A DNA stretch of 64,000 bases from Desulfosporosinus acididurans (lineage in GTDB: Bacteria > Bacillota > Desulfitobacteriia > Desulfitobacteriales > Desulfitobacteriaceae), in NCBI RefSeq assembly GCF_001029285.1, contig NZ_LDZY01000012.1:1-64000 (forward strand). The letters are read 5' to 3'. Of this stretch, positions 52,429 to 61,991 are shown piece after piece. The notes under the pieces were generated by a model. The model saw only the letters and a list, made by a program, of their open reading frames with translations. It did no database searches and was not told the DNA's origin. The translations under genes and the position numbers were made by a program. Each line of letters starts with the position of its first letter. Within the stretch, counting starts at the first letter, position 1.

Positions 52429-53172
52429 ATGGTGCTGAATGAAAGCGTAGCTATCGTTACTGGAGGCGGTCGGGGAATTGGACGTGCTATCGCCCTTGAA
52501 TTGGCTGCTGCGGGCGTCAAGGTTGTTGTCAATTATGCGGGCCGTTCTGATAAAGCGGAGGAGACCGTTTCCTTAATCCGCCAGGCAGGAGGAGAAAGCA
52601 TAGCTGTTCAGGCAGACGTCAGCCAAGCTGCTGACGTGGATCACTTAGTTCAAATGGCTCTCGAGCATTTTGGGAAAATTGACATTCTTGTCAATAATGC
52701 AGGGATTACCCGGGATGGTTTAATGCTGCGTATGAAAGAAGCGGATTGGGATGCGGTCTTGGCAACGAATCTCAAAGGAGTTTTTTTATGTACGAAGGCT
52801 GTCAGCAAAGGAATGCTCAAACAACGGTCGGGAGTCATTGTGAATATTTCTTCAGTAGTCGGTTTATCCGGTAATGCCGGTCAGGCTAATTATGCGGCTG
52901 CAAAGGCCGGAATTATCGGCTTGTCTAAGGCCACGGCTAAAGAGTTTGCTTCTCGGGGAATACGAGTCAATGTAGTTGCGCCGGGGTATATTTGTACGGA
53001 TATGACGGAAACATTACCCGAAGGGGTGCAAAATGAGATTCTGCAAACCATTCCTTTAGGCCGTATAGGTAAGCCGGAAGAAGTTGCCAAAGTTGTCCGA
53101 TTCTTAGCATCACCGGAATCGGCTTACATAACAGGTCAAGTCTTATGTGTTGACGGTGGTATGGAAATGTAA
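52429..53172 (+). CDS. fabG: 3-oxoacyl-ACP reductase
   Basis: NADPH-dependent reductase of the short-chain dehydrogenase family (247 residues). The cofactor motif is TGGGRGIG; the catalytic Ser, Tyr and Lys are in NISSVVGLSG and YAAAKAG. It starts one base after fabD and precedes acpP. Confidence 0.97.
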   Translation: MVLNESVAIVTGGGRGIGRAIALELAAAGVKVVVNYAGRSDKAEETVSLIRQAGGESIAVQADVSQAADVDHLVQMALEHFGKIDILVNNAGITRDGLMLRMKEADWDAVLATNLKGVFLCTKAVSKGMLKQRSGVIVNISSVVGLSGNAGQANYAAAKAGIIGLSKATAKEFASRGIRVNVVAPGYICTDMTETLPEGVQNEILQTIPLGRIGKPEEVAKVVRFLASPESAYITGQVLCVDGGMEM

Positions 53173-53212
53173 ATGAGTGATGTTTGTCAGCGAGAGGAGG
53201 TGAAGAAACACC

Positions 53213-53440
53213 ATGGGAGTTTTCGAACAAGTTAAAGCCATCGTCGTCGAGCAGCTTGGGGTCGACGAAGCAACGGTTACCCAGGAGACCTCCTTTGAAG
53301 AGCTGAATGCAGATTCTTTGGATATCGTTGAATTGATTATGGCTCTGGAAGAGGCCTTCGATATGGATATTCCGGATGAAGAAGCTGAAAAAATCCGGAC
53401 AGTCGGGGATGCAGTCAATTACATCAAGGAAAACAAATAA
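53213..53440 (+). CDS. acpP: acyl carrier protein
   Basis: A 75-residue acidic protein. S35 in [11 protein letters not shown] is the phosphopantetheine attachment site. RBS GAGGAGGTG. A terminator follows, ending the first fab transcript. Confidence 0.97.
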   Translation: MGVFEQVKAIVVEQLGVDEATVTQETSFEELNADSLDIVELIMALEEAFDMDIPDEEAEKIRTVGDAVNYIKENK

Positions 53441-53444
53441 TCAC

Positions 53445-53478
53445 AAAAGTCCCGTACACAGTTGCGGGGCTTTCTGTT
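53445..53478 (+). terminator. terminator of acpP
   Basis: AAAGTCCCG pairs with CGGGGCTTT (one G-U) around a 10-base loop, followed by a T-rich tract. Confidence 0.75.
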
Positions 53479-53588
53479 AAAGAGTTTGTTTTTTTCTGAA
53501 GTATCAATACTTCTGAGAAAATTTAAATAAATTAGGTTTTATAATAATTATTAAGTATGGGGTATAACTCTGACGGGAGGAAACATTA

Positions 53589-54533
53589 GTGAAAATACCC
53601 GAACTTCATATTGCAGATTTGGTAGCCAAAATTCCCATCATCCAGGGAGGAATGGCTGTTCGAATATCCATGGCTCCCCTGGCAGCCGCAGTGGCTGAAG
53701 AAGGCGGAATTGGCCTGATTGCGGGCAGTGGCTTGTCTGTGGAAGAATTGATTGCAGAAATTCGTGAAGCTCGTCGGCGAACAAAGGGGATTATTGGAGT
53801 TAATATTATGTTTGCGGTTCGAGAATTTGCCCAGTTGGTGCACGCTGCTTTTGAAGAAAAAATAGACCTTCTGGTCTCTGGAGCAGGATTCTCAAGAGAT
53901 ATGTTTTCCTGGGGGAAGGAAAAGGGTATCCCCGTAGTACCGATTGTTTCAACTGCTAAACTTGCTAAGTTATCCGAAAAGCTGGGCGCCGCCGCCGTTA
54001 TCGTGGAAGGGACAGAAGCGGGCGGTCATCTCGGTACAGATCGTTCCATCCATGACATCCTGCCGGAAGTAATTGCGGCGGTAAATATCCCGGTAATAGG
54101 TGCCGGTGGAGTTACTGACGGCCAAGGCGTGGCAGAAATGCTGAAATCCGGCGCAGATGGCGTGCAGATGGGAACCCGTTTCGCAGTCAGTGAAGAGAGC
54201 AGCGCTGCTGAAGAATGGAAAAACGAAATGATTAAGGCCAAGGAAGAGGACATTGTTATTATTCATAGTCCAGTGGGTTTGCCGGGAAGGGGAATAAGAA
54301 ATCCTTTTACAAAGGCCCTGGAGGCTCATGACAATGTCAAGTCTAAGGGATGCGCCATGTGTCTTAAACATTGCGAGGGTAACTTTTGTATCATGCACCG
54401 CCTGATCAGGGCTCAAGAGGGCGATGTTCATGACGGCTTGATTTTTTCCGGTGCCAAGGTTCATAAAATCAATGAGGTCAAATCGGTTCATGAAATTTTT
54501 GAGGATATAAAAGAAGGAATAGAAAAGGCTTAA
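53589..54533 (+). CDS. FabK/nitronate monooxygenase-like flavoprotein with C-terminal Cys cluster
   Basis: A 314-residue FMN barrel protein related to FabK: IPIIQGGMAVRISMAPLAAAVAEEGGIGLI, EGTEAGGHLG and GAGGVTDGQGVAEMLKSGADGVQMGTRF. Unlike fabK upstream, it ends with a cysteine cluster near 256-268 (CAMCLKHCEGNFC) that could bind a metal or Fe-S centre. It has a GTG start with GGGAGG upstream and lies between acpP and fabF, 12 bases before fabF. It may be a second enoyl reductase or a nitroalkane or quinone oxidoreductase; the sequence does not decide. Confidence 0.85.
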   Translation: MKIPELHIADLVAKIPIIQGGMAVRISMAPLAAAVAEEGGIGLIAGSGLSVEELIAEIREARRRTKGIIGVNIMFAVREFAQLVHAAFEEKIDLLVSGAGFSRDMFSWGKEKGIPVVPIVSTAKLAKLSEKLGAAAVIVEGTEAGGHLGTDRSIHDILPEVIAAVNIPVIGAGGVTDGQGVAEMLKSGADGVQMGTRFAVSEESSAAEEWKNEMIKAKEEDIVIIHSPVGLPGRGIRNPFTKALEAHDNVKSKGCAMCLKHCEGNFCIMHRLIRAQEGDVHDGLIFSGAKVHKINEVKSVHEIFEDIKEGIEKA

Positions 54534-54545
54534 GGAGGAAGAGAT

Positions 54546-55787
54546 TTGAAACATCGTGCGGTAATCACAGGGATGGGTGTCATCTCTCCCGTTGGCAATC
54601 AACTTGAGGAATTTTGGAATAACTTGATTGGAGGCAAGTCAGGAATCGGGTTATTAACTCGTTTTGATACGTCGAACTTATCAACGAAGGTTGCGGGAGA
54701 AGTTAAAAATTTTGAACCCACAGAGTGGATCGATAAGAAAGAAAGCCGTCATATGGACCGCTTTGCCCAATTTGCTATTGCGGCTGCCAAACTTGCTGTA
54801 CAAGATTCCGGTCTTGATTTTGAGAACGTTAATAAAGAACGGGCTGGTGCCGTGATGGGATGCGGGATCGGCGGAGTCATTACCTTTGAAGAACAGAAAG
54901 AGGTGTTGATGAACCGGGGCAGCAACCGAATTAGTCCTTTTTTTGTTCCCATGTTGATTGGCAATATGGCCGCCGGGCATTTGTCGATTGAATTTGGCTT
55001 AAAAGGTTCCAGCATGACGATTGTGACGGCTTGTGCTTCATCAACAAATGCGGTGGGAGAGGCCCTGCGCTTAATTCAGCGCGGAGATGCCGATGTTATC
55101 TTATGTGGAGGGACAGAAGCTCCCTTAACGGCTCTGGCCTATGCCGGATTTTGTTCCATGAAAGCCATGTCAACAGAAAAGGAAAACCCTGAGCAGGCCT
55201 GTCGTCCTTTTGATCAGCGGCGCAGCGGTTTTGTCATGGGTGAGGGAGCAGGGGTTTTGGTTTTAGAATCCTTAGAGCATGCCAAGGCTCGCGGCGCCCG
55301 GATTTATGCTGAACTTGCTGGTTATGGCAGCACTTCTGATGCCTATCATATTACAACACCCGTTCCCGGCGGTGCCGGCGCGGCTCGGGCAATGCAAATG
55401 GCGATCGATGATGCAGGCCTGAACGTTAACGAGGTAGATTATATTAACGCTCATGGAACCGGAACGGGGCCCAATGATTCAACTGAAACGGCGGCAATCA
55501 AAACGGTCTTTGGAGATGCTGCTTCAAAATTAGCAATTAGTTCGACGAAGTCCATGACAGGACATTTAATGGGAGCCGCCGGAGCTATCGAAGCGATTAT
55601 TTGTACTTTAGCTATTGAGCGCGGTGTAATTCCGCCTACGGCGAATTATGGCGAGCCAGACCCGGAATGTGATTTGGATTATGTTCCTAATCAAGCACGC
55701 TATCAGGAGGTGAAGGTATCAATGTCCAATTCTTTAGGGTTTGGGGGACATAATGCCACCATTATCTTGAAGAAATTTTCCGAATAA
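54546..55787 (+). CDS. fabF: beta-ketoacyl-ACP synthase II
   Basis: Elongating condensing enzyme of 413 residues. The catalytic triad is C163 in VTACASSTN, His in NAHGTGTGPND and His in GHLMGAAGA. TTG start at 54546 with AGGAGGAAGAG upstream. It follows the second FabK-like gene and precedes rnc. Confidence 0.97.
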   Translation: MKHRAVITGMGVISPVGNQLEEFWNNLIGGKSGIGLLTRFDTSNLSTKVAGEVKNFEPTEWIDKKESRHMDRFAQFAIAAAKLAVQDSGLDFENVNKERAGAVMGCGIGGVITFEEQKEVLMNRGSNRISPFFVPMLIGNMAAGHLSIEFGLKGSSMTIVTACASSTNAVGEALRLIQRGDADVILCGGTEAPLTALAYAGFCSMKAMSTEKENPEQACRPFDQRRSGFVMGEGAGVLVLESLEHAKARGARIYAELAGYGSTSDAYHITTPVPGGAGAARAMQMAIDDAGLNVNEVDYINAHGTGTGPNDSTETAAIKTVFGDAASKLAISSTKSMTGHLMGAAGAIEAIICTLAIERGVIPPTANYGEPDPECDLDYVPNQARYQEVKVSMSNSLGFGGHNATIILKKFSE

Positions 55788-55809
55788 CAGGGTAAGGAGA
55801 TCTTGAGAA

Positions 55810-56598
55810 ATGGGACAAAGGAACCACAGCTCGATGCCTGTCTCTGCAAAGTCAGATGGGAAATCGGGACGGAAACGTTATGGATTTATCTCCAGCAAAA
55901 AAGACCTGGGACTTAATTTGGCAAAGCGATTGGGATTGGATGCTCCTCCCAATCGACTCTTTATTACTGCTTTGACTCATCCTTCCTATGTCTTTGAAAA
56001 TCCCCAGTCGGGCAGAGAAAATAACCAGCGCCTGGAGTTTTTAGGAGATGCAATTTTGGATTTTGTCGTTGCTGAGTATCTGTATCTTAATTATCCTGAC
56101 CGTCCGGAAGGAGAACTCACTAAAATGAGGGCTGCTGTTGTCAATGAAACAACTTTAGCCCGTAAGGCCCATGAGATTAGTTTGGGGCAGGAACTCTTAC
56201 TTGGCAAAGGAGAACAAGTCTCAGGCGGGCGAGAAAGGCCTTCAATTTTAGCTGATGCCTGGGAGGCTGTTATCGGCGCGATATATTTGCAATATGGTTT
56301 TCAAGAGTCAAGGCGAGTTATTTTAGAAATGCTTAAACCCGCCATTGACGACGTTGCTCAAGGAAATTATGGTGACTATAAAACAATGCTGCAAGAAAAG
56401 GCCCAGCACCAAGAAATTGAAGTGAGTTATCAAATTTTGATTGAAGAAGGTCCTGATCATAATAAATCCTTTACAGCCGGGGTTTTTCTGCGAGGAAAGC
56501 TGATGGGTAAAGGAATCGGCCGGACAAAGAAGGAAGCAGAACAGCACGCTGCCCAGCAGGTCTTAGAGAACTGGGGGAAAGAAAGCGATGAGTCCTGA
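55810..56598 (+). CDS. rnc: ribonuclease III
   Basis: Cuts double-stranded RNA in rRNA processing and mRNA decay. The 262-residue protein has the catalytic signature NQRLEFLGDAILDFVV at about 77-92, the second acidic site DAWEAVIGAIY, and a C-terminal dsRNA-binding domain (about 190-257) with GIGRTKKEAEQHAAQQVL. An N-terminal basic extension of about 35 residues precedes the fold. The end overlaps smc by 11 bases. Confidence 0.96.
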   Translation: MGQRNHSSMPVSAKSDGKSGRKRYGFISSKKDLGLNLAKRLGLDAPPNRLFITALTHPSYVFENPQSGRENNQRLEFLGDAILDFVVAEYLYLNYPDRPEGELTKMRAAVVNETTLARKAHEISLGQELLLGKGEQVSGGRERPSILADAWEAVIGAIYLQYGFQESRRVILEMLKPAIDDVAQGNYGDYKTMLQEKAQHQEIEVSYQILIEEGPDHNKSFTAGVFLRGKLMGKGIGRTKKEAEQHAAQQVLENWGKESDES

Positions 56599-59500
56599 GA
56601 ATTTCCCCGTATTCTTGAAGGAAATTCATATTCAAGGATTTAAATCGTTTGCTGATCGCGTTAAATTAGAGCTTGGTCATGGTCTTAGTGTTATCGTAGG
56701 GCCCAATGGAAGCGGTAAAAGTAATGTTGCGGATGCCGTGCGTTGGGTTTTGGGGGAGCAGAGTGCCAAGAGTCTGAGAGGCTCCAAAATGGAAGACGTA
56801 ATTTTTGCCGGAAGCACTAAGCGCAAACCTGTAGGTATGGCCGAAGTTTCTCTGATTTTTGATAATGAAACAGGAATGTTTCCTTTGGACTTTCGCGAAG
56901 TTACCGTAACCCGTCGAGTTTATCGCGATGGCGAAGGACAATATTTGATTAACAAAGCGTCATGCCGCCTGAAGGATATTCAAGAGTTATTTATGGATAC
57001 CGGGGCTGGTAAGGAAGGATTTTCGATCATTGGGCAGGGGCGGGTTGAGGAAATTTTAAATCTTAAGTCGGAAGAACGTCGATCATTGATTGAAGAAACG
57101 GCTGGGATTACAAAATACCGTTATCGGAAGCGCGAAGCTTTAAAACGCCTTGATGCTACAACCACTAATCTCCAACGTCTTGAGGATATAATCCAAGAGA
57201 TTGAGGGACAATTGACTCCTCTGGCTGCCCAAGCCCAAGTGGCCGAAGAAAGCCTTGCCCTTATGGCTGAACAAAAATCCCTGGAAATTCAAGCTGTCGT
57301 TTTAGATGTTGCCGATGTCAAACAGAAGTTGGCGGCAGCAACGCAGGATTCTGAAACAATGAAACACGGCTTAATAGAAGCTCAGACTCTTTTAAGTCAA
57401 ATAGAAAGCCAAGATCTGCAGCAAAAAATTAAGCTCAAAACGATGGATGAAGAAATTCAGGCCAAACAAGCAGAGGCTTTCCAGGCTGAACAGGCCTATA
57501 ATTCTGTAAAACATGAGCAGAGTTTACGTTTGGAACGAGCAAATAATTTTAAGGAACAAATTGAACGTTTAGCCCAGGAGATGAACGAGGGTGAAGATAA
57601 ACTTCGGCAATTAGAACAGCGTCAGCAAACCTTGACGGCAAAACAAGCAGTTCTAAGCTTAACGGTAGAGGAATCCCGTCAAAGGGTTGCTGAACATGAG
57701 TCTAAATTAGCAAATGCCCGGGACCATGAACTGAGAGAAGATATCGACCGTTTAAAAGCCGATCTCTTTGAAGCGATGACAGAACAAGCGAATTGTTCGA
57801 ATGCTCTTACGGGTATGAGACATTCCCTAGCCTCACTGGAGCAGCAGCTTCTGCAACTACAACGTGAGCAAGCCAATAAGGAACATGAACTCCAAACCAT
57901 GACGGAGGAAGCGGAAGCCCAAGAACAGGAACTTTTCCGTTTGCAGGAGCAAGCAGAAGCTTATCAGCGGGAAAAAGTCCAACTTCAGTCGGAGTTGGAA
58001 AAGCTAAAGGGATTACGCCAAGCTAAAACTGGCGAATTGCAGCATCATCGCACAAGAATGGATCAAACTCGCGCTCGGTTACATGCCTTACAAAGTTTGG
58101 AGGATTCCCTGGAGGGATATCAACGCGGGGTCCGAGAGGTGATGCTCGCGAAGAAAAAAGGAATTCGCGAAGGTTCTGGACTCTGTGGTACTGTGGCCGA
58201 TTTGATTTCTGTGCAGGAGAACCATGAAGTCGCCATAGAAACAGCTCTCGGAGCGGGCCTGCAAAATGTCGTCGCTGAAAATGAACAAGCTGCTAAAACC
58301 GCGATAGGATATTTAAAAGCCCATCAGCTGGGAAGAGTTACCTTCTTGCCTTTGGATGTAATTCAAGGCAACAGGATGAGTGTCGCTAGAACTGTGGAAA
58401 ATGATCCCGGATTTATTGGAATTGCCGTAGATTTGGTAGGCTATGATCCCAAATACCAAAAGGCTATTGAATTTCTGTTGGGCCGTATCGTGGTTGTCAC
58501 AGATATGGATGCTGCAACACGGATCGCACGAATGTCCGGGTATAAGCTGCGAATTGTTACATTAGAAGGGGACCAAGTACACCCGGGAGGTTCCTTATCT
58601 GGCGGCAGCATTCATCGCAAAGGCGGAAATCTGCTGGGGCGTTCGCGTGAAATAGAAACACTGCGCTCTGAATTAAGTCAATTGGAAAAAAACTATAAGG
58701 AAAAAGAACAGGAATCCCTGAGGCTGGAAAGTCAAGAAAGAGAGCTTCAAGAAAATCTGGAAACCTTAATTCAGAAGCAGCGTCGAGAAAAAGAACGTCA
58801 GGTCATCCTTAAAACGGCCAATGACAATTCCTTAGGCCAGATACGGCGCATCGGTAACGATTTGAGTGGGTTAGATCAGCGTAAACAGGGAACCCTGCGG
58901 GAGATTGACGAAATAACTCTGAATTTGCAAAAGAGTACGGAGCAATTTGAAAAAGCAGAAAATAATTCCCGCAGGATACGCGCAGAATTTAATCAACGAG
59001 AACAAGAAGCACAAACAGCTGCCGACGAACTCAATCAAGGCAGGGAGCTGTTGACCCAGGAAAAGGTAAGCTTAGCTAAGTGGGAGCAAGAACTGGCCCA
59101 GTGCTCAGAGCAAATTGGACAGGAAAAAGAAACTTACAGAGAAAGTGAACAAAGTCTTAAACAGAAAAAACATAACTTCTTTACCTTCCAGCATAACCTT
59201 GAGACGGTCGACAAAGAACAACTGGAATTAAACGAGAGTCTGGAAAGCCATGGCAAGGCTCAGGAGTCTTTGCAATACTCTCTGATGAAGCTAAGACAGG
59301 AGAAGGAAGACCTATTAGCCCGAGCCCAGGCACTAGAACAAGAAATGCATGCTCAAAGTCAAAAAGTCCACACAAATGAACAACGTTTACATGCCAATGA
59401 TCTTCGGATTGTTCGCTGGGAGACAGAGTGCCAAACAGGGCTAACCCGTCTTGAAGAGGAGTTTTCCCTTCAATGGGAAGAAGCTGTGACTTATCTTACC

Positions 59501-60166
59501 CAAGAAGAGAGAACAGCTATCGGGAAAAGAGTTCAAGAATTAAAACGGCGCATTGAGGAACTTGGCCCGATTAATCAGGCGGCTATTGAAGAATTTCCTA
59601 AGCTGCGTGAACGAAAGGAATTTATGCTGGCTCAGCAAAAGGATTTAGTTGAAGCTGATCAGACACTGCGCCAATTAATTAATGAGCTTGATGAAACTAT
59701 GAGTGTCCGCTTTTTAGAAAGTTTTAATGCCGTGAACTCGGCCTTTCAAGAAGTCTTTAAGGAGCTTTTCATTGGCGGCAATGCCGAACTGTCTTTAGTT
59801 GAACCTGATAAATTATTAGAAACGGGTGTGGAGATTATCGCCCAGCCGCCCGGTAAAAAACCTCAGCTGCTTTCACTGCTTTCCGGGGGGGAACGGGCTT
59901 TAACAGCAATAGCTCTCCTTTTCGCCCTCTTGCGCGTAAAACCCAGTCCATTTTGTATTTTAGATGAAATTGAAGCCTCTCTCGACGATGCTAATGTACA
60001 GAGGTTTGCCCAGTATCTTCACCGCTTATCTGACTCAACGCAATTTGTGGTTATTTCGCATAGAAAAGGGACTATGGAATCGGCGGACATTTTGTATGGG
60101 ATTACTATGGAGGAGAGCGGGGTTTCTAAGCTGCTTTCGGTACGGTTGAATGAGAGACTTGCATGA
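56588..60166 (+). CDS. smc: chromosome segregation ATPase SMC
   Basis: The 1192-residue condensin core. Walker A is VGPNGSGKSNVADAVRW, two long coiled coils (about 170-500 and 680-1020) flank the hinge (about 510-670, EGSGLCGTVADLISV to GGSLSGGS), and the signature LLSGGERALTAIALLFAL and Walker B CILDEIEASLDDAN close the head. It lies between rnc and ftsY as in B. subtilis. The stop falls inside a 13-bp tandem duplication. Confidence 0.98.
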   Translation: MSPENFPVFLKEIHIQGFKSFADRVKLELGHGLSVIVGPNGSGKSNVADAVRWVLGEQSAKSLRGSKMEDVIFAGSTKRKPVGMAEVSLIFDNETGMFPLDFREVTVTRRVYRDGEGQYLINKASCRLKDIQELFMDTGAGKEGFSIIGQGRVEEILNLKSEERRSLIEETAGITKYRYRKREALKRLDATTTNLQRLEDIIQEIEGQLTPLAAQAQVAEESLALMAEQKSLEIQAVVLDVADVKQKLAAATQDSETMKHGLIEAQTLLSQIESQDLQQKIKLKTMDEEIQAKQAEAFQAEQAYNSVKHEQSLRLERANNFKEQIERLAQEMNEGEDKLRQLEQRQQTLTAKQAVLSLTVEESRQRVAEHESKLANARDHELREDIDRLKADLFEAMTEQANCSNALTGMRHSLASLEQQLLQLQREQANKEHELQTMTEEAEAQEQELFRLQEQAEAYQREKVQLQSELEKLKGLRQAKTGELQHHRTRMDQTRARLHALQSLEDSLEGYQRGVREVMLAKKKGIREGSGLCGTVADLISVQENHEVAIETALGAGLQNVVAENEQAAKTAIGYLKAHQLGRVTFLPLDVIQGNRMSVARTVENDPGFIGIAVDLVGYDPKYQKAIEFLLGRIVVVTDMDAATRIARMSGYKLRIVTLEGDQVHPGGSLSGGSIHRKGGNLLGRSREIETLRSELSQLEKNYKEKEQESLRLESQERELQENLETLIQKQRREKERQVILKTANDNSLGQIRRIGNDLSGLDQRKQGTLREIDEITLNLQKSTEQFEKAENNSRRIRAEFNQREQEAQTAADELNQGRELLTQEKVSLAKWEQELAQCSEQIGQEKETYRESEQSLKQKKHNFFTFQHNLETVDKEQLELNESLESHGKAQESLQYSLMKLRQEKEDLLARAQALEQEMHAQSQKVHTNEQRLHANDLRIVRWETECQTGLTRLEEEFSLQWEEAVTYLTQEERTAIGKRVQELKRRIEELGPINQAAIEEFPKLRERKEFMLAQQKDLVEADQTLRQLINELDETMSVRFLESFNAVNSAFQEVFKELFIGGNAELSLVEPDKLLETGVEIIAQPPGKKPQLLSLLSGGERALTAIALLFALLRVKPSPFCILDEIEASLDDANVQRFAQYLHRLSDSTQFVVISHRKGTMESADILYGITMEESGVSKLLSVRLNERLA

Positions 60167-60175
60167 GAGACTTGC
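60150..60175. repeat. 13-bp tandem duplication at the smc stop codon
   Basis: ATGAGAGACTTGC occurs twice in direct succession, and the smc TGA lies at the junction. It looks like a slippage duplication. Confidence 0.8.
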
Positions 60176-60205
60176 ATGATACGTCGCTCGGTCATACGTT
60201 CGCAG

Positions 60206-60401
60206 AGCAAACTACCCGTTCAAGCTTTTTCTTTGGGGAGCGGGGTTCATCCTCCGGCGATAGTATTTTTTGAAGAATCCGCCTCCGGCGATAATCTCCA
60301 CTGGAGATTATCGTACCATAAGCGCCATCCATGGCGCTATGGTGGCGGTGCACATCCCTGTGCACCGCCCCGTGTCTGGGGTCGCTTTCACGGAGTTTGC
60401 T
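60206..60401. other. multi-hairpin element downstream of smc
   Basis: AGCAAACT (60206) and AGTTTGCT (60394) enclose three perfect or near-perfect hairpins: CGATAATCTCCA/TGGAGATTATCG (60289-60313), AGCGCCAT/ATGGCGCT (60321-60338) and GGCGGTGCACA/TGTGCACCGCC (60344-60369). CTCCGGCGATA appears twice before them. No ORF of note. The layout suggests a structured RNA or a palindrome-rich mobile repeat; the first hairpin resembles the central hairpin of the AGTGAAC family. Confidence 0.6.
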
Positions 60402-60486
60402 GAGCTGCTCACGTAAAGACCTCACTCCCGTATCATGCTGCGTCTCGGACTTGGGTCGGGGGACGTAAAAAGCGGAATCTCGGGCG

Positions 60487-60768
60487 AATCGGGTATGATT
60501 TTTTGTTTGGGCCAAATAAAGAAGGAATTAACGAAACAATCCTTGTCCGGGGTCGGCTTAGGAATCGAAATGGAGACGGAACTTTGGGTGACGGCACAAA
60601 AATGAGCACCGTCTGCTGTGGGTGGATCGGGAGATGCTCTTTTGTTGGGGTCAAATAAAGAAGGAATTAACGAATCAGTCCTTGTCCGGAATCGGTTTGG
60701 AAAACGAAAACGGGAGACGGAATTTGGGGTGACGGCACATAAATGTGCGCCGTCTGTTTTGGAACGGA
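60487..60768. repeat. two imperfect tandem units of about 139 bp
   Basis: Unit one (60487-60625) and unit two (60626-60768) share AATAAAGAAGGAATTAACGAA, CCTTGTCCGG, GGAGACGGAA and a closing hairpin built on GACGGCAC and CACCGTC or GCGCCGTC. Minus-strand frames across it give a repetitive, low-plausibility peptide. The rest of 60769-61063 is AT-rich leader sequence of ftsY with no clear promoter. Confidence 0.75.
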
Positions 60769-61063
60769 CTAGGGGACAGTGAGTAGACAAGGTAAGGAGA
60801 GAGAGTTCTCCTGACCGAATATAATGGAGTTTTTTGAGTTATATTATAGGGATTGGTTTAGTAACAAGAAAACCGACCCCTTTTTGACTTGCTATTTTGG
60901 TTACATAAAGATATGGTATATATGGTAAACAATTCATCAGTATTTTGTTTTTGGCATGAGTTGAGCAAAAACGACATACAAAATGAGTGATACCATCTAT
61001 GTCTGATTTCGGTCTGTGAATTGTGATTTCGAATCACGATATGGGAGGGTGGCATAGTACAGT

Positions 61064-61987
61064 ATGGCAGGTTTTTTTTCGCAGCTGAAGGCTGGTCTAA
61101 CGAAAACACGTCAAAATTTCGTGGAAAAAGTTGAGCAAATTTTTACCGGTTATAAAAAAATTGATGAAGAGTTATTTGAGGAATTGGAAGAGGTATTGAT
61201 TCGTTCAGATGTTGGAGTTAATACCTCCATGGAGCTGGTTGAACGTTTGCGCAAAGAGGTGAAACAGCGGAAGATTTCTGATCCTCAAGAGTTGACTAAG
61301 GTTCTTCAAGAGCTGATTGTGGAATTGTTAGGTGAGGAGGAAACGATTGCTTTTGCGGCGCGGGGGCCGAGTATTATTCTGGTCGTTGGAGTTAATGGAG
61401 TTGGTAAGACGACGACGATCGGGAAGCTTGCTAATCGTTTTAAAAAGGATGGAAAACGTGTTGTTCTGGCTGCCGGGGATACGTTTCGGGCAGCGGCTAT
61501 TGATCAATTGGAGGTTTGGGGAGAACGTTCGGGAGTTGAGGTGATTAAGCAGCGTGAAGGTGCTGATCCGGCTGCGGTTGCATATGATGCGGTGCAGGCA
61601 GCAAAGTCGCGCGATTTAGATGTTGTTCTTGTGGATACCGCGGGACGTCTTCATAATAAAGTGAATTTAATGGAAGAATTGCGAAAGGTTAAGCGGGTGA
61701 TCGAGCGGGAAATTCCTGGTGCGTCTCAGGAAGTTCTTCTCGTGTTAGATGCGACAACTGGCCAAAACGCCTTGCAGCAGGCAAAATTATTCCAAGAGGT
61801 TGCCGGGGTTACGGGAATTGTTTTAACAAAACTCGATGGAACGGCAAAAGGCGGCGTTGTTCTGGGAATTCAGGGGGAAACGCGAATTCCTGTGAAATGG
61901 ATTGGAATCGGTGAGGGTATGGAAGATTTGCGCCCCTTTGTGCCCAAAGACTTTGCTGAGGCTCTTTTCGGCAATTCTGAGGAGTGA
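61064..61987 (+). CDS. ftsY: signal recognition particle receptor FtsY
   Basis: GTPase that docks SRP-ribosome complexes at the membrane. The 307-residue protein has an N domain (about 1-90) and G domain with GVNGVGKTTTIGKLA, VDTAGRLHNK and TKLDGTAKGG. There is no long acidic A domain, as usual in Firmicutes. RBS GGGAGGGTGG at somewhat long spacing. It is separated from smc by about 900 bases of repeats, whereas the two are adjacent in B. subtilis. Confidence 0.97.
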   Translation: MAGFFSQLKAGLTKTRQNFVEKVEQIFTGYKKIDEELFEELEEVLIRSDVGVNTSMELVERLRKEVKQRKISDPQELTKVLQELIVELLGEEETIAFAARGPSIILVVGVNGVGKTTTIGKLANRFKKDGKRVVLAAGDTFRAAAIDQLEVWGERSGVEVIKQREGADPAAVAYDAVQAAKSRDLDVVLVDTAGRLHNKVNLMEELRKVKRVIEREIPGASQEVLLVLDATTGQNALQQAKLFQEVAGVTGIVLTKLDGTAKGGVVLGIQGETRIPVKWIGIGEGMEDLRPFVPKDFAEALFGNSEE

Positions 61988-61991
61988 TAAT

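Noticed and set aside
53970-54602. 210-codon frame antisense to the second FabK-like gene
   Set aside because: It lies opposite a clear conserved gene and its translation shows no recognisable domain.
60487-60768. CRISPR array
   Set aside because: There are only two long imperfect units, with no short repeats or spacers and no cas gene in the window.
60422-60790. 122-codon minus-strand frame across the tandem repeat
   Set aside because: The peptide only mirrors the DNA repeat, is Pro/Ser/Arg-rich without a family motif, and has no convincing ribosome site.
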